This document shows, piece by piece, positions 8,385 to 17,317 of a stretch of DNA of 63,025 nucleotides (within the stretch, counting starts at the first letter, position 1; each line of letters opens with the position of its first letter). Position numbers and translations under genes: made by a program. The notes under the pieces were generated by a model that did no database searches, was not told where the DNA came from, and saw only the letters and a list, made by a program, of their open reading frames with translations. The DNA comes from Collinsella sp. (GTDB lineage Bacteria > Actinomycetota > Coriobacteriia > Coriobacteriales > Coriobacteriaceae). Location: the NCBI GenBank assembly GCA_019414545.1, contig DXLV01000007.1, positions 1 through 63,025 on the forward strand. Reading direction: 5' to 3'.

Positions 8385-8467
8385 CAAGGCCGGGAGGGGT
8401 TATCAAAGCCGACATCCCGCAGCCGCGAAGCGGCGAGGACGTCGGCGTGATAACCCCGCAGGCCTTG
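8385..8467 (-). other. 83-nt multi-stem hairpin 3' of the stress-protein gene
   Basis: A long fold-back: CAAGGCC pairs with GGCCTTG, a 10-bp stem GGGGTTATCA pairs with TGATAACCCC, then CCGAC pairs with GTCGG and an inner CCGC-gaag-CGG. It lies 17 nt past the stop codon of the universal stress protein gene and has no U-run, so it could be a 3' UTR stability element or an atypical terminator. Confidence 0.5.
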
Positions 8468-8484
8468 CGCCGGCGGGAAGGAAC

Positions 8485-8922
8485 CTACTTCACGACCAAG
8501 ATGTCGCAGTCGGTGTTGCGCAGCAGGAACGTCGAAATCGAACCCAGGAGCGCATACTTGATCGAGGACAGGCCGCGGGCGCCGCAGAGCACCAGGTCGG
8601 GCTTGACCACGTCGAGCATCTCGTCCTTGAGCGTCTCGCGAATGCGGCCGGCGCGAATCATGACCTCGACCTCGGGAATGTCGGGATTGGCCTTGGCCTC
8701 TTCGAGCTGCTTGGCGATGGAGTTCTTAAATGCCTCCTCTAGGCCGTTGACCAGGTCGACCGGATAGGAGCCGGCGCTCTCGAGTGCCGTGGAATCGATA
8801 ACGTGGCCGATAATCAGCTTGGCGCCGTTGTTCGCGGCGACCTTGATGGCGCGTGCGAGCACAAAATCCTGCTGCTCAGTACCGTCGAGTGAAACAAATA
8901 CCTTGGTGTAGCCCTCGTTCAT
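8485..8922 (-). CDS. universal stress protein (UspA family)
   Basis: A 145-residue single-domain Usp protein. It opens with KVFVSLDGTEQQDFVLARAI, the usual first strand and helix, and carries the ATP-loop-like GARGLSSIKYALLGSIS near 115-131 with the terminal strand CDILVVK. The canonical ATP loop is G-2x-G-9x-G-S/T; here it is GARGLSSIKYALLGS, which fits. It is a single gene, divergent from uppP, with an AAGGAGG Shine-Dalgarno sequence. Its precise stress role is unknown. Confidence 0.9.
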   Translation of the reverse strand: MNEGYTKVFVSLDGTEQQDFVLARAIKVAANNGAKLIIGHVIDSTALESAGSYPVDLVNGLEEAFKNSIAKQLEEAKANPDIPEVEVMIRAGRIRETLKDEMLDVVKPDLVLCGARGLSSIKYALLGSISTFLLRNTDCDILVVK

Positions 8923-9171
8923 GGTTTCCTCCTTGGTCTATCGCACGGGCGCGGGGCTCGTGCGTCGGGCGGGCGCGGGTGCGTTGACCGCCGGACACTT
9001 TATCTTGTTGCAGTTATACCCAAGGATTTCGGTTTAACTGCTCGCAATTCTGTGAACGGGCGAGTTTTTTGGTAAGGGTAGGCGCGGTCGCACCGCCAAC
9101 GGTTGATAATGGGACATCGCCCGCATCGTCCGCAGAACATCTACCGGCGGGTGTCTAACGAGGGGGTCCCT

Positions 9172-10152
9172 TTGGATATTATCGAGCTTCTAAAATCTGC
9201 CTTCATGGGCCTGGTCGAGGGCATCACCGAATGGCTGCCCGTTTCGTCGACGGGTCACATGATCTTGGTGGACGAGTTCGTCAAGATGAACGTGAGCGAG
9301 ACGTTCTGGAATATGTTCCTGGTCGTGATTCAGCTCGGCGCCATTCTGGCCGTCTGCGTGCTGTTTTTCCACGAGCTCAACCCGTTCTCGCCCAGCAAGG
9401 GCAAGGAGGGCCGTCGCGACACCTGGGTGCTGTGGGGCAAGATTGTGCTCGGTTGCATTCCTGCGGCGGCGATCGGCCTGCCGCTCAACGACTGGATGGA
9501 GGAGCATTTCTACAACGCTCCCGTCGTGGCGCTGGCGCTCATTGTGTACGGCGTGCTGTTTATCGTGATCGAGAACTGGCGCGCGAGCAAGCGCGAGGAA
9601 ATGGCCGTTGCCGGTTCGTTTGGTTCGCGTGCTGTGGTGTCGGGTGGACGTCCCGCCGGTGCACACTTTGCGGCGCCCGCCACGGCTACCGCTGAGGATG
9701 AGGACGATGACGAGAATCTGGACTTTGGTTCCATCGCCACGTTCGAGGATCTAAGCTGGAAGACTGCGCTGGGTATCGGCTGCTTCCAGGTGCTTTCGCT
9801 GGTGCCTGGTACGTCTCGCTCCGGTTCTACCATCATCGGCGGCCTGCTGCTGGGCTGCACGCGTTCGGTGGCGTCCAAGTTCACGTTCTTCCTGGCCATC
9901 CCTGTCATGTTTGGCGCGAGTGCGCTCAAGCTGGTCAAGTACTTCATCAAGGGCGGCACGTTCGGCACCAACGAGATCGCCATTTTGGGCGTGGGCTGCG
10001 TTGTTGCCTTTGTGGTTTCGCTCATCGCCATCAAGTGGCTCATGGGCTTCGTCCGCCGTCACGACTTTAAATGCTTCGGTGTTTACCGCATCATCCTGGG
10101 CATCGTAGTGCTCGCATACTTCTTCGTTCTGGAGCCGATGCTCGGCCTTTAA
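9172..10152 (+). CDS. uppP: undecaprenyl-diphosphatase (bacitracin resistance)
   Basis: A 326-residue integral membrane protein of the BacA/UppP family, which dephosphorylates undecaprenyl pyrophosphate to recycle the cell-wall lipid carrier. The diagnostic motifs are present: GLVEGITEWLPVSSTGHMIL near the N-terminus and LVPGTSRSGSTI in the second half, with about 7-8 hydrophobic helices. A roughly 45-residue Ala/Glu/Asp-rich insertion (around residues 150-195) enlarges the cytoplasmic loop. The TTG at 9172, 5 nt after GAGGGGG, is the best start; GTG 9151 and ATG 9103 are in frame but have poor ribosome-binding sites. Confidence 0.93.
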   Translation: MDIIELLKSAFMGLVEGITEWLPVSSTGHMILVDEFVKMNVSETFWNMFLVVIQLGAILAVCVLFFHELNPFSPSKGKEGRRDTWVLWGKIVLGCIPAAAIGLPLNDWMEEHFYNAPVVALALIVYGVLFIVIENWRASKREEMAVAGSFGSRAVVSGGRPAGAHFAAPATATAEDEDDDENLDFGSIATFEDLSWKTALGIGCFQVLSLVPGTSRSGSTIIGGLLLGCTRSVASKFTFFLAIPVMFGASALKLVKYFIKGGTFGTNEIAILGVGCVVAFVVSLIAIKWLMGFVRRHDFKCFGVYRIILGIVVLAYFFVLEPMLGL

Positions 10153-10197
10153 CTTAGTCGACGCTGCGCGGCGGCCAGAGCGACAGCTTGTCATTCA

Positions 10198-10238
10198 AAG
10201 AGGGTGGCATGACCAAAAGGTCTATGCCGCCCCCTTTT
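10198..10238 (+). terminator. intrinsic terminator of uppP
   Basis: A long stem (AAGAGGG-GGCATGACC with GGTC-ATGCC-CCCCTTTT) ending in TTTT. Its GGCATGACC/GGTCTATGCC core recurs as the inner stem of the structured element after pcrA. Confidence 0.8.
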
Positions 10239-10485
10239 CATGCCAATTTGTTCGCCCTGACCGTCGCTCGCTGCTGCTGCCATGACATCGGCGGTTTCGT
10301 GATTGTCAATAGATTGGTGCAAAGTAACCTGACCCCATTGCGCCAAATCCGCTGGGGCGGGCCTGACGGTGGCGCACGGAGTCGTGGTGTGATTTGCGTT
10401 GGTGTCCGTGCGGCTCGGTATACTGGTACGGCTCAAACTATGGCGCTGCCCGCAGGCGCGCCGTCCGTCAGATGAGGAGTCGCCC
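10239..10485. other. intergenic region upstream of the helicase gene
   Basis: No ORF is credible. A solitary AAAGTAACCTGACCCC motif at about 10320-10335 resembles REP sequences associated with RAYT transposases. A TATACT -10-like box at 10419-10424 is the likely helicase promoter, but no good -35 box is seen. Confidence 0.35.
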
Positions 10486-13386
10486 ATGACCCAGCCCTTG
10501 CCCTGGGAAAAGAACACCACGGTACCCGTGCCTCCCGCGCCGGAACCCGTGCCACTCGATGCATACGCCGCCCCCGCCGCACCGGAGCCCGAACTCGTCC
10601 CGCTCGACATCTACGACGCTCCCGCGCCGGCTCCTGCGCCCGCAAAGCCGCTCGTCGATATCGACAGTCTAAATCCTGCCCAGCGCGAGGCGGTCCTCAC
10701 CACCGAGGGTCCGCTGCTGGTACTTGCCGGCGCCGGCTCGGGCAAGACCCGCGTCCTGACCTTCCGCATCGCACATATGCTTGGCGACCTGGGCGTTAAG
10801 CCCTGGCAGGTTCTGGCCATCACGTTTACCAACAAGGCCGCGGCCGAGATGCGCGAGCGTCTGGCAGCACTCATCCCCAGTGGCACCCGCGGCATGTGGG
10901 TGTGCACCTTCCACGCCATGTGCGTGCGCATGCTGCGCGAGGACGCCGACCTGCTGGGCTATACCGGTCAGTTCACCATCTACGATGACGACGACTCAAA
11001 GCGCATGGTGCGCGACATTATGCAGGCGCTCGGCATTGAGCAAAAGCAGTTCCCCATCAACATGATCCGCAGCAAGATCAGCTCGGCCAAAAACGCCATG
11101 ATCGGGCCCGAGGACATGCTCAAATCCGCCGACAGCCCCAATGACAAAAAGGCCGCGCAGGTTTACCTGGAGCTGGAGCGACGCCTGCGCGCCGCCAATG
11201 CGATGGACTTTGACGACCTGCTCGTGCGCGCGCTCGAGTTGCTGCGCACCCGCCCCGAGGTGCTCGACAAGTACCAGGAGCGCTTCCGCTACATTAGCGT
11301 CGACGAGTATCAGGACACCAACCACGTCCAGTACGAGATCGCCAACCTGCTGGCCGCCAAGTACCAAAATCTCATGGTCGTAGGCGACGATGACCAGTCC
11401 ATTTATAGCTGGCGCGGCGCCGACATCACCAACATCCTGGACTTTGAGAAGGACTTTAAAAACTGCAAGACCGTCAAGCTGGAGCAGAACTATCGCTCCA
11501 CGGGTCACATCCTGAGCGCCGCCAATGCCGTTGTTCGCCACAACTCGCAGCGCAAGGACAAGCGCCTGTTTACGGCCGAGGGCGATGGCGAGAAGATCCA
11601 GGCCTTCCAAGCGAGCGACGAGCGCGACGAGGGCCGCTGGATTGCCGGTGAGATCGAAAAGTTGCACTCTAAGGGCACGAGCTACGACGACATCGCTGTG
11701 TTCTATCGCACCAACGCCCAGTCGCGTATCCTCGAAGATATGTTCCTGCGCGCGGGCGTGCCCTACAAGATCGTCGGTGGCACGCGATTCTTCGACCGCG
11801 CCGAGATCCGCGATGTCATGGCCTACCTCAAGATGATCGTGAACCCGGCCGACGAGATGAGCGTCAAGCGTGTCATCAACACGCCGCGCCGCGGCATCGG
11901 CTCCACTTCGATTCAAAAGATTGAGCAGCTGGCACGCGACAACCGCTGCTCGTTCTTCCAAGCCTGTGAGATTGCGACGGCCGAGACGGGCATGTTTAGC
12001 GCCAAGGTGCGCAATGGCCTGTCGAGCTTTGTGGCGCTGGTGCGCGAGGGCCGGCGCATGGACGGCGAGCTCAAGGACGTCGTCGAGATGATTGTCGACA
12101 AGACGGGCCTGCTGCAGGCGTTCCGCGCCGAGGGCACCATGGAGTCCGAGAGTCGCGCCGAGAACATCCAAGAATTCCTGGGCGTCGCTGCCGAATTTGA
12201 GGAGACGCACGAGGATATCGAAGGCACGCTCGAGAGCTTGGAAGAGCTGCGCGCTGCCGGTGTTGCCGATGTGCCTGCCGACGCTGAGTCCGAGCCCGTT
12301 GTGGTGAGCGCACCTGCGCCCGAGCCCGGCCCGTCTGCGCCCGCGTCTTCGTTTGAGGCGCTCGTTGGCGCGCGTGACGCCGCGGGCTCCAATCCGCTCG
12401 ATAGCTTGGCCGCTCCGGCACTGTCTCCGCAGGATGCCCTGGCTGCCGCCATCGCGGGCAACGCCTATGCCGCGCCGACTGAGCTGCCGGCGGGCACCGT
12501 GCATGCCGACGAGATCGAGCGCATCTACGGCCCGCTCACCTGCAGGGCGCTGCCTGCACTCATGGAGTGGCTGGCCCTGCGCTCCGACTTGGATTCTCTG
12601 GCCGGCGAGACGCATGCCATCACCATGATGACCATTCACTCCGCCAAGGGCCTGGAGTTCCCCGCGGTGTTCGTGGCCGGCATGGAGGAAGGCATCTTCC
12701 CGCACGTGCACGACTTTGGAGGCAGTGATGATCCGGGCAAGCTCGAGGAGGAGCGTCGTTTGGCCTACGTCGCCATCACGCGTGCTCGCAAGCGCCTGTT
12801 CTTGACTTACGCCGCTACGCGCCGCACCTACGGCTCGACCTCTGCCAACCCGCGCTCGCGCTTCCTCAACGAGATTCCGTTTGAGGACATCGAGTTTAGC
12901 GGCATTGGTTCCGCCGGCTTTGAGGGCACGGGCTGGGAGAAGCGCGGCGACCGACACGGTACCTTTGGCTCGGGCATGGGCTCGGATATGTATGGCGGCA
13001 AGGTGTTTGGCTCGCATACGCGCTCGACCGGCGGTTCCGGCTCGCGCGGCGGGTCGAGCTTCGACGATTTCTTTGGTGGCAGCACTTATGGCACCGAGCG
13101 CCATCGTGGGGTCTCGCCCGACGCCGGCCGTGTTGCCTCGACCTTTGGCTCGGGCGCGCCGCGAGCCAAAAAGCCGTCGTCCAAGGTGTCGCCGACGGTG
13201 GAGCGCAAGGTCGATCGCGCCAGTGCATCGCAGGACTTTGCCGCGGGCGATACCGTGAGCCACAAGACCTTTGGCACGGGTACCGTGATCTCGGTCGCGG
13301 GAGACATGATCGAGGTTCAATTCGAAAAGACCGGACAGACCAAAAAGCTTATGAAGGGCTTTGCGCCTATAGTGAAACTGACCTAG
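10486..13386 (+). CDS. pcrA: PcrA/UvrD-type superfamily 1A DNA helicase
   Basis: A 966-residue 3'-5' helicase. Residues 1-60 are a Pro/Ala-rich leader; motif Q/I follow (NPAQREAV, GAGSGKT with Lys87), then motif Ia TFTNKAAAEM, motif II DEYQDTN, motif III VVGDDDQSIYSWRGA, motif IV EQNYRS, motif V MTIHSAKGLEF and motif VI VAITRARK. An Ala/Pro-rich insertion of about 100 residues sits just before motif V. A glycine-rich linker leads to a C-terminal Tudor-like module (DTVSHKTFGTGTVI). It acts in excision repair and removal of stalled complexes. The start at 10486 has GAGGAG. Followed directly by a structured element. Confidence 0.95.
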   Translation: MTQPLPWEKNTTVPVPPAPEPVPLDAYAAPAAPEPELVPLDIYDAPAPAPAPAKPLVDIDSLNPAQREAVLTTEGPLLVLAGAGSGKTRVLTFRIAHMLGDLGVKPWQVLAITFTNKAAAEMRERLAALIPSGTRGMWVCTFHAMCVRMLREDADLLGYTGQFTIYDDDDSKRMVRDIMQALGIEQKQFPINMIRSKISSAKNAMIGPEDMLKSADSPNDKKAAQVYLELERRLRAANAMDFDDLLVRALELLRTRPEVLDKYQERFRYISVDEYQDTNHVQYEIANLLAAKYQNLMVVGDDDQSIYSWRGADITNILDFEKDFKNCKTVKLEQNYRSTGHILSAANAVVRHNSQRKDKRLFTAEGDGEKIQAFQASDERDEGRWIAGEIEKLHSKGTSYDDIAVFYRTNAQSRILEDMFLRAGVPYKIVGGTRFFDRAEIRDVMAYLKMIVNPADEMSVKRVINTPRRGIGSTSIQKIEQLARDNRCSFFQACEIATAETGMFSAKVRNGLSSFVALVREGRRMDGELKDVVEMIVDKTGLLQAFRAEGTMESESRAENIQEFLGVAAEFEETHEDIEGTLESLEELRAAGVADVPADAESEPVVVSAPAPEPGPSAPASSFEALVGARDAAGSNPLDSLAAPALSPQDALAAAIAGNAYAAPTELPAGTVHADEIERIYGPLTCRALPALMEWLALRSDLDSLAGETHAITMMTIHSAKGLEFPAVFVAGMEEGIFPHVHDFGGSDDPGKLEEERRLAYVAITRARKRLFLTYAATRRTYGSTSANPRSRFLNEIPFEDIEFSGIGSAGFEGTGWEKRGDRHGTFGSGMGSDMYGGKVFGSHTRSTGGSGSRGGSSFDDFFGGSTYGTERHRGVSPDAGRVASTFGSGAPRAKKPSSKVSPTVERKVDRASASQDFAAGDTVSHKTFGTGTVISVAGDMIEVQFEKTGQTKKLMKGFAPIVKLT

Positions 13387-13388
13387 GC

Positions 13389-13487
13389 GGCTTTCCCAGG
13401 CACGGCACCTCGGCCCTCAATCGTCGGGCATGACCTCAAGGTCTATGCCCTCCTCTTTCAGGCCGATCTGCCGCACCTGGAAAACCC
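13389..13487 (+). ncRNA. nested-stem structured element, copy 2 (3' of pcrA)
   Basis: About 99 nt starting 2 nt after the helicase stop codon and aligned end-to-end with the element after purH. Stems: TTTCC-AGG with CCT-GGAAA, then GGCA with TGCC; a middle TCGGCC with GGCCGA; inner GGGCATGACCT with AGGTC-ATGCCC. All three differ in sequence from copy 1 yet still pair. Confidence 0.55.
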
Positions 13488-13542
13488 GTACATCCGGCTA
13501 GGCGGGCGCGCCGGAGGCTTTGGTCGCCTGCTCGGGCAGTCC

Positions 13543-13582
13543 TGCGCAAGACGGAGAGCACATTAAGTGCTCTCCTTTGCGT
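13543..13582 (+). terminator. terminator-like hairpin after pcrA
   Basis: GCGCAA-gac-GGAGAGCAC pairs with GTGCTCTCC-TTTGCG around an ATTAA loop. This is the second hairpin after the helicase gene; the region to 13770 holds nothing else apart from the stem at 13712. Confidence 0.65.
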
Positions 13583-13711
13583 GCGGAACTCGCGACCGAT
13601 GTTGCCCTATACGCCCGCCCAGGTCCTTAGATAACGTTGCTTGCTGGCGTCGCTCTGCTCGTCCGCTTTTTGGTTTGGAGAGCCGGGTGGGCTGATAAAT
13701 AGATATGAGTA

Positions 13712-13743
13712 GGGGCTCCTCCGTTGATGGACGGGAGAGCCCC
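13712..13743. terminator. terminator-like hairpin downstream of manA
   Basis: GGGGCTC pairs with GAGCCCC (13712-13718 with 13737-13743), with inner CGT/ACG. It lies 27 bp beyond the manA stop codon on the reverse strand; the T-run is weak in both directions. Confidence 0.5.
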
Positions 13744-13770
13744 TTGTTGCGTTTGGGTTGTTGTTGTGAC

Positions 13771-14703
13771 CTAGAGGTGGCTGATGATCAGTTCCATCTT
13801 GCCTTCGAGGTCGATGGAGGTGACGGTGCTCGGGGCCAGCAGATGGCTTCCCTTGTGGACGGGGTCGCCGCAGATGGTGCCTTCGCCGTCGATGACTGAC
13901 AGGCACATGAAGGGCCAGTGCTGGTCGAGGGTCTTGCTGCCGTTGACGCGCACGCGATCGACGGTGTAGCAGGGGTTGGACTCGAGTTCGGTTACGCCGT
14001 CCACCTCGGGCGCGGTCACCGTGCCGTCGGTCGGAGCCTGAACATCAAAATCAATGCAGTCGAGGCTCTGCTCAATGTGCAGCGGGCGCAGCTTGCCGTC
14101 GGTGCCCGGGCGGTCGTAGTCGTACAGGCGATAGGTCACGTCGCTCGACTGCTGCGTCTCCAAAATGAGCGTGCCGGTCTTGATGGCGTGCACAGTACCG
14201 GAGTCAATCTGGAAAAAGTCGCCCTTGTGGATTGGCAGCACGTTGAGCATGTCATCCCAGCGCCCGTCCTCGATCATCTGTGCGGCCTCGGCGCGGTCAT
14301 GCGCGCGCTGTCCGACGATGATTGTGGCGCCGGGCTCGCAATCCAGCACGTACCAGCACTCGGTTTTGCCCAGGCTGCCGTTTTCGTGCTCGGCGGCGTA
14401 CTCGTCGTTGGGATGAATCTGGATCGAAAGGTCGTCCTTGGCGTCCAGAATCTTAATGAGCAGCGGGAACTCCTTGCTCTCGCAGTTGCCAAAGAGCTCA
14501 CGGTGCTCGGACCACAGCCACGACAGCGTGTGGCCGGCATACGGGCCCTCCGCAATCTGGCAGTCGCCGTTGGGGTGGGCCGAGATGGCCCAGCACTCAC
14601 CGATGGGGCCCTCGGGAATGTCGTAACCAAACACGGTCTCCAGCTGGCGGCCGCCCCAGATCTTCTCGTGGAAGATCGGCGTCAGTTTAATCAAATCGGA
14701 CAT
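13771..14703 (-). CDS. manA: mannose-6-phosphate isomerase, class I
   Basis: A 310-residue cupin-fold, zinc-dependent isomerase linking fructose-6-P and mannose-6-P. The signature features of short bacterial ManA are visible: N-terminal IFHEKIWGG, the metal ligands in IQIHPNDEYA with a following Glu in GKTECWYVL, and the downstream His in SGTVHAI. Length matches Bacillus-type ManA. ATG at 14703 is preferred over 14709 because GGGAG is then 8 nt upstream. It is transcribed away from the GntR gene behind it and may supply the PTS-driven sugar pathways nearby. Confidence 0.93.
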   Translation of the reverse strand: MSDLIKLTPIFHEKIWGGRQLETVFGYDIPEGPIGECWAISAHPNGDCQIAEGPYAGHTLSWLWSEHRELFGNCESKEFPLLIKILDAKDDLSIQIHPNDEYAAEHENGSLGKTECWYVLDCEPGATIIVGQRAHDRAEAAQMIEDGRWDDMLNVLPIHKGDFFQIDSGTVHAIKTGTLILETQQSSDVTYRLYDYDRPGTDGKLRPLHIEQSLDCIDFDVQAPTDGTVTAPEVDGVTELESNPCYTVDRVRVNGSKTLDQHWPFMCLSVIDGEGTICGDPVHKGSHLLAPSTVTSIDLEGKMELIISHL

Positions 14704-14775
14704 GTGCATACTCCCATAAGGTTGTGCGGGTGCCGCGTAAGAGAGCTCAAAACGGACACCAACCGGATTACAAAA

Positions 14776-15495
14776 CTAGGCCAGCGTTACGTTGTGCAGC
14801 TCAAAGCGGTCGCCTACGTTGTGCGAGATAGAATATTCAAACGCGGTGCCGCTATCCAAGAAGCCAATCTGGTTGAGTTCGAGCAGGGGAGAGCCGGGTT
14901 TGGTATCCAGGCGCTCAGCCTCTTCCTCAGTTGCCGCGACAGCGCGAATGGTGCGATGGAAGCTCGAAATCTTCAGCCCGCATTGCTCGCGGATAAAGCC
15001 GTAGACCGATCCGTACAGGTCCTTCTTTTTAAGGCCCGGAATCAGCTCGAGTGGCATATAGGTGTACTCAATAACGATGGGCTGACCATCGACCTCGCGT
15101 ACGCGCACGATGTGATAGGCAAAGTCGTCTTCGGCCATTCCCAGCTGGGTCGCAACCTCTGCCGGCGGATTGACGATCGAGAAATCGTAGACCACCGAGG
15201 TCACTTTCTCCCCGCGATGCTCGTACGAAAAGCCTTGGGCACGGTCGTTCTTGCCTTGGAAAAACACCTGGCCGGGAAGTCCCGCCGTGTCCTTGACGTA
15301 GGTGCCCGATCCGCGCCGGCTGGTAATAAGGCCTTCCTCGGTGATCTGCTCAATCGCGCGCTTGACGGTGATCTTGGAAACGCTATACAGCTCGCAAAAC
15401 TCTACGACGGTGGGCAGTTTGTCGCCCGGCTTAAGGGAGCCGTCCTCGATGCTTCGACGGATATCTGCAGCTATCGCCTCGTATTTGGGAATCAT
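14776..15495 (-). CDS. GntR/HutC-family transcriptional regulator (beta-glucoside locus)
   Basis: A 239-residue repressor-type regulator: an N-terminal winged helix (KYEAIAADIRRSIEDG, then FCELYSVSKITVKRAI as the recognition region) and a C-terminal UTRA ligand-binding domain (about 90-239) with the family's QPIVIEYTYMP segment. UTRA regulators usually bind phosphosugars. It is divergent from the GH1/PTS genes across a 301-bp region, so control of that locus by a phospho-disaccharide is the simplest inference. AGGGAGG precedes the start. Confidence 0.92.
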   Translation of the reverse strand: MIPKYEAIAADIRRSIEDGSLKPGDKLPTVVEFCELYSVSKITVKRAIEQITEEGLITSRRGSGTYVKDTAGLPGQVFFQGKNDRAQGFSYEHRGEKVTSVVYDFSIVNPPAEVATQLGMAEDDFAYHIVRVREVDGQPIVIEYTYMPLELIPGLKKKDLYGSVYGFIREQCGLKISSFHRTIRAVAATEEEAERLDTKPGSPLLELNQIGFLDSGTAFEYSISHNVGDRFELHNVTLA

Positions 15496-15539
15496 GCAAT
15501 CCTCCCTTCATATTTGCGTTGATATAAAGAGAGTATACC

Positions 15540-15552
15540 TACTTAAAAAGTA
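15540..15552. promoter_or_regulatory. candidate operator of the divergent GntR protein
   Basis: A 5-bp dyad TACTT-AAA-AAGTA, embedded in AT-rich DNA 45 bp ahead of the GntR gene. It fits a dimeric winged-helix regulator, but only one site is seen and the dyad is short. Confidence 0.3.
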
Positions 15553-15673
15553 TCCATATGGCTTTCATCAAAGAAGTTCGATAAAGAAAAATAAAAAAGA
15601 CGCTTTACATAATAAATTAGAGCGCTATAGTTACAGACAACAAGCGAGATGCATTGGCGTTTGCTTGTGCTGT

Positions 15674-15763
15674 TTGGGGACGGATTTGTTTTGGCGGGCA
15701 GGGTATCCAGATACCTGGTGCGCGCCCGCGCCGGATTGCCTGCCAAAGCAAGCCCGTCTCCAA
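15674..15763. repeat. REP-like imperfect palindrome in the bgl leader
   Basis: Arms of about 27 nt (TTGGGGACGG...TTTGGC.GGCA with its complement ending CCGTCTCCAA) pair with a few bulges; the loop contains a second perfect hairpin GGTATC-CA-GATACC. It lies between the GntR promoter region and the GH1 start at 15797. The GGGGAC core groups it with other REP-like repeats here. Confidence 0.5.
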
Positions 15764-15796
15764 CCGAAAGCTCTAGACACGAAAGCGAGGACTTTG

Positions 15797-17197
15797 ATGG
15801 CTCAGTATCAGCTGCCCCGTGACTTCTTCTTTGGCGCTGCTATGTCCGGCCCACAGACTGAGGGTCAGTGGAACCAGGGCGGCAAGCTCGAGAACCTGTG
15901 GGACACCTGGTCCATCCAGGATCTGGGTTCGTTTTACAACTGCGTTGGCTCTTATGCCGGCAATGACTTTATGGCCAAGTACCAGGAAGACTTTCGCATT
16001 TTGAAGAACTTGGGCCTGAATACCTATCGCACTTCCATCCAGTGGAGCCGTCTGCTCGATGCCGACGGCAACCTCAACGAGGAGGGTGCTGCGTGGTATC
16101 ACGAGCTGTTCCGCGCCTCTCGCGAGGCCGGCCTGGAGCCGTTTGTCAACTTGTACCACTTTGACATGCCCACCTACCTCTTTAACCGTGGCGGCTGGGA
16201 GAGCCGCGAGGTCGTCGAGGCTTACGCGCATTACGCCGACGTCGCCTTCCACGAGTTTGGCCAAGAGATTAAGTACTGGTTTACCTTTAACGAGCCCATC
16301 GTCGAGCCCGAGCAGCGCTATCAGGAGGGCGTGTGGTTCCCGCAACTCCACGACTTCAACCGCGCTCGCACCGTGCAGTATCACATCTCGCTGGCACATG
16401 CGCTGGCCGTGGCCAACTATCGTCGCGCCTATGACGAGGGCGTTATTCGCGCCGATGCCAAGATCGGCATGATCAACTGCTTTACCCCGGTCTACACCAA
16501 GGAGAACCCCAGCGAGGCGGATCTCGAGGCCGTGCGTATGACTAGTGGTATCAACAATCGCTGGTGGCTCGACCTCATTACCAAGGGCGAGCTTCCCGCC
16601 GACGTGCTCGACAGCTTGGCCGAGGGCGGCGTTAAGCTTCCGTTCCGCGCCGGCGACCAAGAGATTCTCAAGCAGGGTGTTGTCGACTGGCTCGGCTGCA
16701 ACTACTACCACCCCACGCGCGTTCAGGCGCCGGCGAGCAAGATCGACCAGTACGGCCTACCGCACTTTGCCGACGAGTACGTATGGCCCGACGCCGTTAT
16801 GAACGAGAGCCGTGGCTGGGAGATCTACCCGCAGGGCCTCTACGACTTTGGCATGGACTGCGCTAAGAACTACCCCGATCTTGAGTGGTTCGTTTCCGAG
16901 AACGGCATCGGCATCATGGACGAATACAAGAACCGTGACGCCGAAGGAACCATCCAGGATGACTACCGCGTCGACTTTGTACGTCAGCACCTGGAGTGGG
17001 TGGCCAAGGCAATTGCCGAGGGCGCCAAGTGCCGCGGATACCATTACTGGGCCGTCATCGATAACTGGTCTTGGGCTAATGCCTTTAAGAACCGTTACGG
17101 TTTTGTCGAGGTCGACCTTATGGACGGCTATAAGCGCCGCCTTAAGAAGTCGGCGGCTTGGCTCAAACAGGTTGCCACAACCCACGTGGTTGATTAG
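15797..17197 (+). CDS. glycoside hydrolase family 1, probable 6-phospho-beta-glycosidase
   Basis: A 466-residue TIM-barrel GH1 enzyme. The acid/base Glu166 lies in FTFNEP and the nucleophile Glu368 in VSENGIG. It is followed by IIC, IIB and IIA genes of the lactose/cellobiose PTS family, so its substrate is probably a 6'-phosphorylated beta-disaccharide such as cellobiose- or lactose-phosphate. The ATG at 15797 (after GAAAGCGAGG) starts the conserved LPRDFFFGAA segment; the long in-frame extension upstream runs through the REP-like leader and is not coding. There is no signal peptide, as expected for a cytoplasmic enzyme. Confidence 0.93.
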   Translation: MAQYQLPRDFFFGAAMSGPQTEGQWNQGGKLENLWDTWSIQDLGSFYNCVGSYAGNDFMAKYQEDFRILKNLGLNTYRTSIQWSRLLDADGNLNEEGAAWYHELFRASREAGLEPFVNLYHFDMPTYLFNRGGWESREVVEAYAHYADVAFHEFGQEIKYWFTFNEPIVEPEQRYQEGVWFPQLHDFNRARTVQYHISLAHALAVANYRRAYDEGVIRADAKIGMINCFTPVYTKENPSEADLEAVRMTSGINNRWWLDLITKGELPADVLDSLAEGGVKLPFRAGDQEILKQGVVDWLGCNYYHPTRVQAPASKIDQYGLPHFADEYVWPDAVMNESRGWEIYPQGLYDFGMDCAKNYPDLEWFVSENGIGIMDEYKNRDAEGTIQDDYRVDFVRQHLEWVAKAIAEGAKCRGYHYWAVIDNWSWANAFKNRYGFVEVDLMDGYKRRLKKSAAWLKQVATTHVVD

Positions 17198-17317
17198 CGA
17201 CCGGGCGAACGCCCAGACCGCGCGCTGCCGCGCGCAACACATGGCACATCTGGTGGCAGAGGGCGACAGGCCACCGTGCGCATAGGAAAAGGCCGGATTT
17301 GAAAGTTAGGAGCAATC

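Noticed and set aside
10996..13320. Long reverse ORF (774 codons) opposite the helicase gene
   Set aside because: Same reason: antisense of a recognised helicase, no ribosome-binding site and no homology-like motifs.
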